Source: Basidiobolus meristosporus CBS 931.73 | Lineage: Eukaryota > Basidiobolomycota > Basidiobolomycetes > Basidiobolales > Basidiobolaceae | Reading direction: 5' to 3' | DNA length: 64,000 nt | Assembly: GCA_002104905.1 (NCBI GenBank) | Contig: MCFE01000028.1 | Span: forward strand, 163,862-227,861 | Part shown: positions 1 to 10,607 of the stretch, in pieces | Layout: each line of letters begins with the position of its first letter | Numbering within the stretch: the stretch's first letter is position 1 | The notes under the pieces: generated by a model | Database searches by the model: none | Seen by the model: only the letters and a program-made list of their open reading frames with translations | Told to the model about the DNA's origin: nothing | Program-made: the position numbers and the translations under genes

Positions 1-180
1 CAGCCCCAAGCTTTGCACACATTTTCTTGGGACCTTTTGTAACCTATTCTATGTGTTTGGCATGCTAAGACTATGTAAAAGTATAAATACTACTTTTACA
101 TTCAATAAATCATTAAGTGAAAACCACATAATCTACTTGTTCTCCCAGTCACTTCCAATATCTCCAAGACTCTTACAACA
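1..180 (+). repeat. Ty1/copia LTR, 3' fragment
   Basis: This stretch matches the 3' part of the complete LTR at 692-1040 almost base for base, including the TATA-like run (agtataaata) and the end motif tcttacaaca at 171-180. The left part lies outside the window. It reads as a decayed LTR end. Confidence 0.85.
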
Positions 181-199
181 CTACAAACATGTAGAATTG

Positions 200-394
200 G
201 TCAAGAAAAATTCCAAGAGCATATGTGCAAAGTTTGGGGCTGTTTGGACAACTTTGAGAATTTTCATGTTCTGGGTAAATACTCCAAGTAAATCCTGACA
301 AGGAATTTGGTCAGTATTCCCCAGGATTGGAAGGTAATGATCTAAGTGACTAAGTTGGGTGAATATTTAGGTGGAATTACAAATTTTTACAACA
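200..394 (-). repeat. Inverted Ty1/copia LTR fragment
   Basis: The reverse complement starts with TGTTGTAAAAATTTG at 394 and follows the 5' part of the LTR at 692-1040, with several substitutions. It is therefore a 5' LTR fragment in inverted orientation next to the direct LTR copies. It joins abruptly to the RNase H fragment at 395, so it results from a rearrangement and not from a standard insertion. Confidence 0.8.
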
Positions 395-546
395 ATTTCA
401 TATGTGGATCTATAAAGAATAACTTAGTTAGCTTAGTTCACTGTCTTTCAGATGAAATGATTGCAAACATATTTACCAAACCATTAGCTAGAGACAAGTG
501 TGAATGTCTTAAGTCAAAACTAGGACCAGTCAGTACAAACATTTAG
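395..546 (+). pseudogene. Ty1/copia polyprotein tail (RNase H end), fragment
   Basis: Translation gives a short C-terminal peptide ending in TAG, containing IANIFTKPLARDK. This is the hallmark end of copia RNase H domains (usual form: A-D-x-F-T-K-P-L). Only about 50 codons remain; reverse transcriptase, integrase and gag are absent. A short purine-rich stretch (gagtgggag) follows, and then the LTR start TGTTGT at 558. This is the normal order of RNase H end, polypurine tract and 3' LTR, so the fragment belongs with the LTR at 558. Confidence 0.85.
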
Positions 547-557
547 CTGAGTGGGAG

Positions 558-1231
558 TGTTGTACGAATTTGTAATTCCACCCAAATATTCACCTAACTT
601 AGTCACTTGGAATACTACCTTCAAATCCTAGAGAATACTGACCAAATTCCTTGTTGGGATTTACTCAGAATATTTTCACCATAGTATCAGGTGTTGTAAA
701 AATTTGTAATTCCACCTAAATATTTGCCTAACTTAGTCACTTAGATCATTACCCTCAAATCCTAGAGAATACTGACCAAATTCCTTGTTGGGATTTACTT
801 AGAATATTTTCACCAAAATACCAGGTACCCAGAACATGAAAATTCTCAAAGTTGTCCAAACAGCCCCAAACTTTGCACACATGTTCTTGGGACCTTCCTT
901 AACCTATTCTACGTGTTTGTAATGCCAAGACCAGGTAAAAGTATAAATACTACTTTTACATTCAATAAATCATTAAGTGAAAACTACATAATCTACCTGT
1001 TCTCCCAGTCACTTCCAATATCTCCAAGACTCTTACAACATCAGGTACCCCAAACATGAAAATTCTCAAAGTTGTCCAAGCAGTTCCAAACTTTGCACAC
1101 ATGTTCTTGGGACCTTCCTAAACATATTCTACATGCTGTTATGCCAAGACCATGTAAAAGTATAAATACTACTTTTACACTCAGTAAATCATTAAGTGAA
1201 TATCACATAATATACTTGTCCTCCAACAACA
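558..1231 (+). repeat. Ty1/copia 3' LTR interrupted by a nested solo LTR
   Basis: The host LTR begins with TGTTGT at 558, directly after the polypurine tract, and runs to 691. It resumes at 1046 and decays by about 1231 (ctccaacaaca). Between the halves lies a complete second LTR (692-1040). The host LTR carries the same sequence blocks, including the agtataaata element near 1160, and has lost the normal end block found at 1005-1040. Confidence 0.85.
692..1040 (+). mobile_element. Nested solo LTR (Ty1/copia) with TCAGG target duplication
   Basis: A complete 349 bp LTR starts TGTTGT and ends ACAACA, a perfect 6 bp terminal inverted repeat with TG...CA ends. It is flanked by the direct repeat TCAGG (687-691 and 1041-1045), which matches the 5 bp duplication usual for LTR elements. 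The duplication shows it inserted into an older LTR of the same family. No internal coding sequence remains between two copies, so it is a solo LTR. Confidence 0.9.
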
Positions 1232-1914
1232 GGATCTCCTGGCATTAAATACTGGAATGATCACTTCTAAGTGGATAATGAGTAGCTAGCTATTATTGCA
1301 ATATCAGGGTGTGGAAAGGTGTGGCCAAATAGAAATATTTCAGCCATCTATGATGCACAAATAATAAGCATAGGCCATCCAATAGTAGTACAGGCATCAT
1401 TGTGGGAATGTTAGGGGATAGTTGATATACCACTACAACCCTATGATGCCAGTTATCATACAGGTCTTTCCTCAATTCTTTGCAACACATCTCTAACTTT
1501 GGTTTTACAAGCTTCAGGGAGAAATATTGATTTGTGTTTAGACTGTATAGTCTGAAATTGGTACAGATGGGAGCTTGGAAGGGGTTTAGTCAATATAGTA
1601 TACTAAGTATAGTATCAAGAGAGTAGTGCAACAGTAGGGCATTAGTGCGAAGCAAAAGTAGGTCCACCTTGAAATTTCCATTAGCTAAGAGCAAGGCATA
1701 TTGACCCAAGAAAACAACAAGTAGCACCATAGGATGGGCGACAGGAATCCTTTAATGATATCAGCAGAATTTGATTGCGTGGCATACGGATCCCAAACTG
1801 TTTGAGTTTGGTTGGGATTCTTTTAATCGCTTGCCTCATTTTGCTGTAGTGCCGCTTCAGAACAGTTAGATTTTATTTTCCGGAGTTTCGGAAGACCACG
1901 CTTCATCACCATGG
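1232..1914. other. Intergenic, no gene seen
   Basis: No coherent reading frame, RNA gene or repeat family was recognised here. The right part is the upstream region of the PLA2-like gene. Confidence 0.6.
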
Positions 1915-1923
1915 TGTATAAAT
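1915..1923 (+). promoter_or_regulatory. TATA box of the PLA2-like gene
   Basis: The sequence gtataaata lies about 50 bases before the chosen ATG at 1969. The spacing fits a TATA element with a short 5' leader. Confidence 0.5.
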
Positions 1924-1968
1924 AACCAGCAGTCAGGATAGTTCCTAGTGGAGAATTGCTCGCTAACC

Positions 1969-2436
1969 ATGCTCCTCCGTACTATAGCACTGATGCTGGT
2001 CATAGGCTCTGGATCATGTGAGCCCCACCTCGGGATGCGTTACGATGCCACTCCTCCGCCCAGCTGTGTGGACGACAAGCTGGGCAACCACACGGTAAGC
2101 GAACACAATGCCTGCGACTCCATAGTCAAGACATACCCAATGTATGAGCCGTGTTGTGTGAAGCATCGCGAATGCTACAGCAAGTGCGGACCGACAGAAA
2201 CAAAAGAAGGCTGTGACAATGAGTTTCGATTCTGCCTGCAGCAGACTTGTGGGGCTGGAAAGCGAAAGTTCGTTCGTAGCAGGTGCAACACTGGCTGGTC
2301 TTGGTTCGGGCCTGGGATGAACAGCCACAGAGTGGCGGAGTCTTCTGATTTCAGTTGTAAAGAATACGCAGCCAAACAGGCGCAATCTTGCCATGACAGT
2401 GATCCCGCCGAGCCCTCCCCGATCTCGGAAGAATGA
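1969..2436 (+). CDS. Secreted phospholipase A2-like protein, altered active site
   Basis: Single exon, 155 aa. The ATG at 1969 begins a clear signal peptide (MLLRTIALMLVIGSGSC), so the product is probably secreted. The mature part is cysteine-rich and contains CCVKHRECYSKCG, which matches the CCxxHxxC active-site signature of secreted phospholipases A2, followed by CDNEFRFCLQQTC, resembling the second conserved helix of group XII enzymes. Known enzymes of this fold use His plus the next residue, Asp, which binds calcium. Here His is kept but the next residue is Arg, then Glu. If the alignment is right, lipase activity may be lost or altered, as in known natural Asp49 variants. A cysteine-rich tail of about 50 residues follows. 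PLA2 family membership is likely; activity and role are unknown. Confidence 0.75.
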   Translation: MLLRTIALMLVIGSGSCEPHLGMRYDATPPPSCVDDKLGNHTVSEHNACDSIVKTYPMYEPCCVKHRECYSKCGPTETKEGCDNEFRFCLQQTCGAGKRKFVRSRCNTGWSWFGPGMNSHRVAESSDFSCKEYAAKQAQSCHDSDPAEPSPISEE

Positions 2437-2444
2437 TTTTGCGT

Positions 2445-2570
2445 CGAGTGATTAATCTACTCAGTGATTGATCTATTTAATGGAGCCAAGTGATTAATCT
2501 ATTTAATGGAGCCAAGTGATTGATCTATTTAATGGAGCCAAGTGATTAATCTATTTAATGGAGTGGCTGC
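2445..2570 (+). repeat. Short tandem repeat, ~29 bp unit
   Basis: About four copies of a unit close to aatggagccaagtgattaat plus ctattt, alternating between gattaat and gattgat. It lies just after the stop of the PLA2-like gene, probably within its 3' untranslated region. Confidence 0.85.
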
Positions 2571-2933
2571 AGAGTCATGAGCAGCAAGAAATTAATATGA
2601 ACCCCAATAAAACCTTGCATCGAACCTTGCATTGTCCACTTCGCCATCTCCACACTGCCTGAATTGAGGAATGAATTTGGAACATCACGCTCTTTGGCCA
2701 CTGATATGGCGATCTCGGCTCGATACGGTAGTGCAATTTAGCCATCTTTACCCACGGGAGAGGTGGTACATTGAGGTGGATGGAAATTTCGATTTATTTA
2801 CAGGTGGAGAATGACTGAACCATCTCCAAATCAAAAATTTTACAGCTTAAGATTACTTGGTGACTCTGCCAAATAACTACTTGGTGACTATGCCAGATAG
2901 GAGAACGAAAAAGGAATGGGTTTGGGCTGCACC
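2571..2933. other. Intergenic between convergent genes
   Basis: It holds the 3' ends of the PLA2-like gene (an aataaaa motif near 2606) and of the arrestin-like gene on the minus strand. Nothing else was recognised. Confidence 0.6.
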
Positions 2934-3970
2934 TCAGCGGATAAGGCAGGTGCGGTATGTGTCGATGGTGATTTCCTTGTAGGAGGGTAGTTTCGGAGCG
3001 ACGCTTTCCTCTACTGGTGTGTAGACGGGCAAACTCTCATCCTCCTGTCGTTTATGAGTGATCTCAATATTGAACGTGATGTAGCCACACTCGATCTTCC
3101 CATTGATGTCAAATCCCACCAATACGATGACTTCATGACTGGTCTGAATATACTTGGTTGAGCATCCTGGCTGAAAAATGTCATTTTTGGGCAATCGGAC
3201 ATTGAACAGGAATTCGCTACAGCTAACTGCTTGGTTGCTAATCTCGCGCCACTGCTGAGTTTTCTTCGAGTTTTCTTCTCCCAAGCTGACGTTTTGAACC
3301 AATCTGAATGCCACCCGGCGGACTTTCACCTTTTCCTTCAGAGGAAGAACCTTGACATGTAATGGTACGACTTCCCCTAGGGTGTAGTTCCTCTTGGGCG
3401 CTTGGATACTAACGCTGGCCGCGGACTTGTACACCTGAGTAATGTGAAGCGACTCATCATGGATGTCTGCACCCACTGAACGAAGGAATCTTTTGACGAG
3501 TACGGGCTTTTGGATACGGATATCGCAAAGAATATGAGGCCGCTCGATAGTGGCTTTGAGGCGGTAGGTTATTTGACCAAATTGAGTCACTACAGTCTCA
3601 GGAAGATGGCCTGGGAATCGGTATTCGAATTCAAAGGCATTTTTCCCAACGGCAAGAGAGTAAGTCGAGTTTGGCTCGATAAGCGTCAACGTGTCGTCCA
3701 GTATTATTTTGTTGGTGCCGTCAGAGTGACCTTTAGAGAAATTCGAGTTAGTCGATGTAAGGGACGGATCCTCGTTGTGTCGTGCATACCTGACTCCCGT
3801 ATAATCTGAGCTCTTCCTTCAAGTCTCAATTGGATGGATTTGATCTTGGTCACCTTTTTCACATCCAAAATTAGTGCGCCTCGGAAGGCAACGCCAGCAG
3901 CCTCAGAGGGACTCCCATGCAGTATGATTGCAGGCTTCTCCAGGAGAATCTCACAACACGAAGATTTCAT
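2934..3970 (-). CDS. Arrestin-like (alpha-arrestin / ARRDC) protein
   Basis: Two exons, 3790-3970 and 2934-3730, with a 59 nt GT-AG intron at 3731-3789. The product is 325 aa. The N-terminal half has the arrestin beta-sandwich pattern (KPAIILHGSPSEA, LTLIEPNSTYS, FEFEYRFPGHLP) and the second half the arrestin C domain (APKRNYTLGEVVPLHVKV). Members of this family act as adaptors that bring ubiquitin ligases of the Rsp5/Nedd4 type to membrane proteins. The tail holds LPVYTP and LPSYKE, which resemble PY motifs (L/PPxY) but are not perfect. It is shorter than most fungal ART proteins and closer in size to animal ARRDC proteins. Family assignment is confident; the target is unknown. Confidence 0.85.
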
Positions 3971-5046
3971 GATAGTTGTCGCGGACAGTTATGATTAATG
4001 AACAGAAACCGTCTCGCAGATACTTGGGCTATATATACGGCGGCTGGTCAAGGACTGAACGACTCGGTTAAATGCATTCCACCATTTAAAGGAATCCCAT
4101 ATCCATGAAGATCCACCTCCCCTAGACTGCTTCGCAGACAGCAGATGCCAATCATCTGAGACTTCTGAATGCCGAATATAGGGCTTGTATTAGGTTATTG
4201 GCAACAAGCCAAGGTGGGATCGGTTTAAATGATTACCAGATAAACTTTTGGCCAGAATAGTCCAGATGTTGGGCATATTTGGGCTGCATGTGATGAGTGA
4301 TATCATGTGTATTCTTAGATAAGCTTGATGACATTTTGGCATCTGCCACTGCTGGCATCGCTTTTCAATACTGACAAACAGCTTCACCATTGGACGCTGC
4401 GAAAAGTGGGTATTACTTATTGCCGTTCTACAGAGCACCCTGATCAACCGCTCCCACGCTTTGAATCCTCTGTTGCTTATGATGGATAGCAACGACCATA
4501 TGTCAGATGAAGTCCCAAAGTGACATACCCGCCATTGTCACCGTGAAGGAGTTGAGTGGGTTCCCGTTAACCTTAAGCAGCGGAGATTGACCACTTCAAA
4601 TGGCAGTAGTCCATAGTAAGCCAGCCGTTTTAGATAAACTCTTGCCTTAAGAGCTGGGCAGCGTGTAACGGGAAGCGGTAGTTTGTTGGCTGCTTTTGGC
4701 CCACTGGATTCTTCATTTGGCAGGTCGGATTGGAAATGGCCTGTTTCACACCATTTCTATTTTCTGTTACAGCATCGACCGATTCTAGACGAAGGATAAC
4801 ATGAATGTTCCTTACTAATCATTGGAGTCCGCACGTTTGTGTAAGCTTGAATTTCAGTTTGCTAGCTCTGGAGAATCACCCACAAATTGAATCTTGATCT
4901 CCAAGACGAATCAGTAGATTCGATTTTTGGACCTTAGATCTGTTGCCGCAGTAAGGTGCCAAATTCAACATACCTGCTGTATGTTCTGTGAGGGATTGCT
5001 TACCTGTGTATAGCATATGATCTGTAAAACTTAGATTCCATGTACA
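3971..5046. other. Divergent intergenic region
   Basis: It lies between the starts of the arrestin-like gene (minus) and the gene at 5047 (plus). A TATA-like run (tatatata) near 4030-4037 lies about 60 bases upstream of the arrestin start. No convincing coding frame was found; short open frames here lack splice or family support. Confidence 0.55.
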
Positions 5047-7312
5047 ATGTCTGACTTCAACAAATTCAAGCTTCCAAGTAAAAGCACCCAAAAGCCACAA
5101 CCGAGACGTAAGACTCCATTGAGATCTGGGTTTGAACATCAGGAAGAGGAAAGCCCAACCCGGCCCCGATTTCTTTCCAAATTTAATGTATCCTCGTCCA
5201 TTTTTGATAGTATAGGTATTTTACGATTCAGAGCGCCTTCGAAATGCTTTGTAGCAGCTCACTAGATAAACCATGCAATTTAATATTTTAGACAAGTTTA
5301 ATTCGGAAACAAACGTAGAGAAAAGTGGGATAATTGAAGAGGACAACCTTACCGGATCGCAAGCCCCAATCTCATCTCCTTCCAGAAATGCTGTCAGTTT
5401 CGCTGCATTTGTTCGTAGAGATCCGCTTCAGATCCAGCCTTCTACTGTGAAACGCGCTAGCGATGAGGGTGCTTCTAAGGAGGAAAATGGCACGCACATT
5501 GATAAACATTTATCCAGAAAGCAAATGTTGGAAGGTGCCCAATAATCACTTTATTTCACGATGATTAAGCCTGCTTATGTCTTTTGGAATATGGTAGAAT
5601 TGAACCCGACCAGCCTTGTCGACATAGCTGTTAATACTGTTAGCCCAGACAAACACAAGAAACCAGCTTGGCGAGGTATTTGTTACTGGCACGACACTTC
5701 ATCCCATAGATAAGAAATGAACCTCATGCCCCCGCAGATAATGCTTTCTCTGGATCCTATACACCACCTAATCGATATATCTTCGGGAGTCCAAAGAACG
5801 ATAGACTCCCAGAGAATTGGCTAAGTCTCTCGGATGGTACATTTTTTACCCGCCTATACACACTAGCAGAACGCTAACAATGCAAATTTATTGGTCAGAC
5901 CCATCGGTGTACCCTTTTTTGACCAAGAGAGACTCATTTGGCAGGAAAGCAGGTACAAGTGACCCAACACACATGTCGGATTGCCATGTCAGTCCGGCTT
6001 CAAAATATCGATTTAATATCAAGCAAATCATCGAGAACGAATCCTCTCGGGGGCTCAAGGTATCTAAGTGGTATTATGGTTAAACTGCATGCTTTCGTTG
6101 AATGACTTTGGAAATGCCCTGCGTAAACTATTAGGAGGAGATCGAAGATTTCGTTGATAACTCGCAGGTACGTTTGAATTCCTATTAATAGATATAGCAA
6201 CGCATCTCTATATTTGCTCATTGTTTTACGGAACCTCGCTCTGACTAATGCCTCTCAGTTAAGTAATTGGGGAGAGGGATGTCCAGCTACCGAGGTTCAT
6301 ATGTCAACTGATCCTTCCGATAATGTATGTTGCCCTTCATTTCAGCCCTTTATCAGCACCCCGAATCTGACGCGGGCTCGATTCTTTAGCTTGACCAAGA
6401 TTGCTCAGCTTCTTCCTATTTGTCTGATGTCGAAGCTCCCCAATCCCCGGTCCATCCCGGGACATCAGCACAAACCCCGGGAGGTGGGTCGGCTTGTACT
6501 ACCAACGTTTGTACAACTGAATCCCATCCCATTAGTGGAAATATCTCCATAATGGAATTGGCACAAAACCCCAATTTCCTGAGCCATACGCGTAACTCCC
6601 ATGATATGCCACTAGTAAGTCCGATGCAATGGCTTAATGGGGTGAAGATCCCAACCGCGTTGACGACCAGCACCAACGATCACCAGAGGAAGCGCAAGTA
6701 CATGATGAGGTAAGGTGAGTTTCGTGTACAGTCAAATCCCTGACTCGTGTTTACAATCTTGCCTGGCTAGGGGCGGATATGAGGAGCGACTTGTGAACCT
6801 CTTGATCCGAGAAAAATCCGACCACGCAATATGGGCACACGGCCTACGACGTGAAGGTATGGCATGGCTTGATGAAATCATCGCTAGATTCTCACGTCTT
6901 GATTATAGATAACCACACAGCCACCGAACGCAATCCGTCACTTTATGTAGAAGTGTACCATGTGAAGGAAACCTATGGATCCATTATCTGTCGCTGTAGA
7001 CTGCTTCCTTTGGATGCCATTAACGAGAAAGCCACGCACATTGATTTGCCCCCATTGGAGGATGAGTTTATTGATATACTGCTTTGTATGGAGCTCGATC
7101 CCAGTCACAGCACCCTCGCTTCTCGTCACTCGACACAGCCAGATCACGCAATTCATGTGGGAGATCTGCTGAAGATATACAAGCCTTATCAGGAGTTTAC
7201 GTTCGGTTCATCAAGTATACTGGACGACTGGGAAATCCCTCGAAATGGGCTGATCGTTACTCGATTCGTGGTTCGCAGCTCCGATGTTTCGGATAGAGAT
7301 AAACCCATTTGA
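5047..7312 (+). CDS. Unrecognised 10-exon gene, 542 aa
   Basis: Hand-built exons: 5047-5215, 5292-5534, 5628-5675, 5738-5836, 5899-6059, 6135-6167, 6259-6324, 6390-6709, 6771-6856, 6909-7312. They total 1629 nt in one open frame, with GT-AG introns and CTAAC/CTGAC branch points in several. The junction 5534/5628 is the least certain. The first ~340 residues are low-complexity, rich in Ser, Pro and charged residues (start MSDFNKFKLPSKSTQKPQPR), and look disordered. The last ~200 residues look folded: a basic helix (RKRKYMMRGGYEERLVNLLI) followed by alternating strands (YVEVYHVKETYGSIICRCRL, HVGDLLKIYKPYQEF) that would fit an OB-like beta barrel. A disordered tail plus OB-like fold would suit a DNA-repair or telomere scaffold, but that is speculation. 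I do not recognise the family. Confidence 0.7.
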
Positions 7313-8693
7313 AGTCAGTTGAAAGTTAGAACGTTGTACTTATCAAGCAACCTCGTGTGACTTATCCGCGAGTTGTCAAGAATAGCAGTGTAGTGTACGA
7401 GATTTGTCTATGGGTGGATGCAGCCGGTGATAGGCCAAACCAAAAATGTCAACTTTAATCTTAATACTCTAGATATCGGTGCGTGCAAATCCTGAACCAC
7501 CCTGGCAAACCTCGTGTTTTGTTTGCATCCTTGCTGATCTCGAGGCTCACATCGCTGCTGTTGATAGGGAGTATGAAAAGGGTTAGAAAACTAGTATTAC
7601 AAACCATTACTTTAGGCTTTGTTACGAGAATTCACCAATACGTGAATGGGGACAAATAAACCTCAACAAAACATGCTATCTGTTGTCTGACATTTCGTTG
7701 CTGCTGTAAACCATTTCATCACACCAAGTTGTTTTTATACTTGATCCCACACACGGCCAACTTGAAGATCTCCGCCTTTTCAATACTACACATTCTGAGT
7801 CAATATTTAGTATGTGGGTAGCAATGCTCATCACAAGAGTGCATTATGAAGTTACATAGCATTATCAATCCTAGAAATGTGTTGTAGAATTGCACTTCAT
7901 CACATACTTACTCATCCCATCCTTTCCTTATTGGAATAGCACCTACCTTGTCACATACTTGCTCATCTTTATTTGAGTGGTTGACCTAGAAATTAGCTCT
8001 TTGAATTCATACTATGTGAGAATAACTTGGAGCAGTAAGAGGGATGAGAAAAGGTAGGGACAATAGCAAAGAAGAATAAAATCCAGGGTTGAAATATACA
8101 ATAGTCATTTCCAAGGTTAAGCAATCTACCAACAATCCAATGATTGAAAATGAGGATAAAAATAAACAAATGAATTTAGCAGAAAATATGCACAAGTAGT
8201 TGGTTACAAGCCGAAACGAATAAAATGAACAAGGGGGAGCCTAAATGCATCAATTGCATAGATAGATCCATAGACGATGTGCTAATATCCACCAGCAATG
8301 AGAAGCATAGATTGAGAACCCTTCGCCAATTTCCACGTTTGTTGGAGTTCATTTGTCTTACCTTCGTGGGACATCTCGGGGACGCAAGTTATATTTAGAA
8401 AACCGGACCCAATGCAAATCCTTTTCAATATTGGCAGTTACATCAACAAACCTGAATTGCCACCTGAGTTGCCACCTCTCTTAATCTAGATTAAGTTGGT
8501 TGATTTGACCTAAACCAATTGGAAATGGGCAGCATGACAGTACAACGCCAACTTCATCAGCTTCACATGCGGTATTCCAAGTCAAAAAAATTTTCCTACC
8601 CATTGGCCTCCGTTCCTACTAATTGCTATAAGCCATCGTATTTTGGACAGCGCCCTTTGTCCAATTTCCTCGTATTTTGCTTTCGTTTGTAAG
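7313..8693. other. Intergenic, no gene seen
   Basis: AT-rich sequence of 1.4 kb between two genes on the same strand. Short open frames exist but lack splice support or any recognisable domain. Confidence 0.55.
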
Positions 8694-10270
8694 ATGTTTG
8701 AGAGGTTTCGGTTTGGAAAACAGTCCGGTTACGTATCAGAGGAGGCGTTAAACAATCTCCGCTTCTACAAATATGCTGCGGAAGACAAGTCCTACATCAG
8801 CCATTACATTCTTCGCCACTACTGGAATTATGTGGTCGAGTTGTTTCCACTATGGATGGCGTCAGTATTGTGCTTCCCTCACCGAAACCCGTCAAGCCTT
8901 TTCTAATCCTCGCTCACTTTAGGCCAAATTTGATAACTTTGTGCGGGCTAGGCTTTGTCGTCATTAATTTCATATGTGTTCTAATCTACACACCCGACCT
9001 CGAGACACCCGCCCCTTCTTGGGTCTACTTCAGGTAGAGTTAGACTCCAAACATTATGAACGCTCCTCATTCTAAGTGTATATCTTAGTTTTGCCTTGGG
9101 GATCTGGCTTTATTCAACCTTTGACAATGTCGATGGTAAACAGGCTCGTCGAACTGGCACCTCTTCTCCTCTTGGCGAACTCTTTGACCATGGCTGCGAC
9201 GCGCTCAACTGTTCTATTGGTGGGATAGTCCAAGCAGCCGGATTAGGACTAGGGTTCAGTTGGTACACCGTTCTGATCACCGCTATGAGTATGTATTGGG
9301 TTTTCCTCTCTCACTGGGTCTTTGCAAGTAACACTTCAACGTCGACAACTATAGCCACCATTCCTTTCTATCTATCCACTTGGGAGGAATATCATACCGG
9401 AGTTTTGTACCTCGGCGTAGTTAACGGACCTACCGAGGGTCTCATAATATCTTGTCTTACAATGATCCTAACCGGAATCTACGGTACAAACTGTATTTGG
9501 TCCTTAGAATAAGCATTCTTGGGTCTAACGCTTATATTAGGCCCCCAAATGTGGAGAACTTCTATTCATGATATCTTGGGTAACTCCACACCTGGGTTCA
9601 TTCCGGAGAGCGCCATTCTTCTTGATGCGGTCTTTGTCGTTATGTACGCCTTGTTGTTTGTAGCTGTTGCCCCAGCAAGGTAGGTCACCCCCAGACGCCT
9701 ACTGATGATTTGGTGATTTACACTTCATATACATAGTTTCATCGCTGTTTACAAGACATGCCAGAGCAAATACCAGGACTACACCACCGCCTTAACTCAA
9801 CTGCTCCCCATGACAGTGTACCTGGCCAGCACCTATTTGTGGCTTGCGTCGCCTTACTCGTATATACTGGAGAACCACTTGATCCTTTTCATTCTGACCA
9901 TAGGAATCGTGTTCGGACGTATGGCCACCAAGATCATCCTGTCCCACGTTACTAAGAGCAGATTTCCTATGTACACAGTATTAATGCTGCCGATCGTAGT
10001 TGGCGCACTGCTGACCAATATACCTTATGTCCTTGGAATGTAAGTTTACTTTGGACGCTTGTTGCACCTTGTGCATCTTACTCAACTGTTCTCGTGAACG
10101 ATAGGCAACCACTCCTTGGCCCAGTCACCGAGCTGTGGTATCTGATCCTGTTCTTCATCTTCTCCGCTGCTGCCTACACCAACTGGGCTCTGTTAGTGAT
10201 CGACAGCTTCTGCACACATCTTGGAATCAGTTGTCTAACGATCACCAGCAGACCCTACAACAGACTGTGA
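8694..10270 (+). CDS. CPT1/EPT1: Choline/ethanolamine phosphotransferase
   Basis: Six exons: 8694-8860, 8923-9033, 9089-9483, 9541-9679, 9737-10039, 10105-10270; 426 aa. It carries the CDP-alcohol phosphotransferase signature D-G-x2-A-R-x8-G-x3-D-x3-D as DGKQARRTGTSSPLGELFDH followed by GCD. The family transfers phosphocholine or phosphoethanolamine from its CDP form to diacylglycerol, the last step of the Kennedy pathway, in ER or Golgi membranes. Several hydrophobic segments (GIWLYSTFDNV, PSYSIFIV-like stretches, LILFFIFSAAAYTNWALLVI) give the expected 7-10 membrane spans. Length is normal for the family. Whether it prefers choline or ethanolamine cannot be told. The ATG at 8694 starts the conserved N terminus with YISHYILRHYWN. 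Confidence 0.93.
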
Positions 10271-10607
10271 AAATAGAAAAGCGATTACATCTGTTGCGCC
10301 CACAGACGGATGTTGTACCAACAATATTTATTTTGTCACTAACCCAGCCCAGTCTACTAATAATCTCGTCAAGTCAATAAAGTCCATTTCCATGTCCGAA
10401 TGCAATCAACTGAACCACTGGCTATCGCCGAGGATCCCTGGATTCGGCTTTTTTTTAGCCAAATTTTTTTTGGCATTTTTTTTTCTTTTTGACTGGGTAA
10501 ACGAGGCGGATTCGGGGTGGTGGTGAATGAATAGACACCAAGCGTGGACATCCCAAAATACTTCGGTGGAAATAGTTCGTTCGTACTCTCGTTAATAATA
10601 ATACGCC
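10271..10607. other. Intergenic with T-rich tract
   Basis: It contains an aataaa motif near 10376 for the upstream gene and three T runs between about 10446 and 10490, which probably belong to the promoter of RPA12. Confidence 0.6.

Noticed and set aside
1293-1490. 65-codon minus-strand frame beside the LTR array
   Set aside because: There is no similarity to retroelement or cellular proteins and no supporting signals.
2445-2570. Possible CRISPR-like array
   Set aside because: Units are adjacent without spacers and the genome is eukaryotic; it is a simple tandem repeat.
4190-5139. Minus-strand frames in the arrestin upstream region
   Set aside because: They cannot be linked by splice sites into a longer frame and show no motif.
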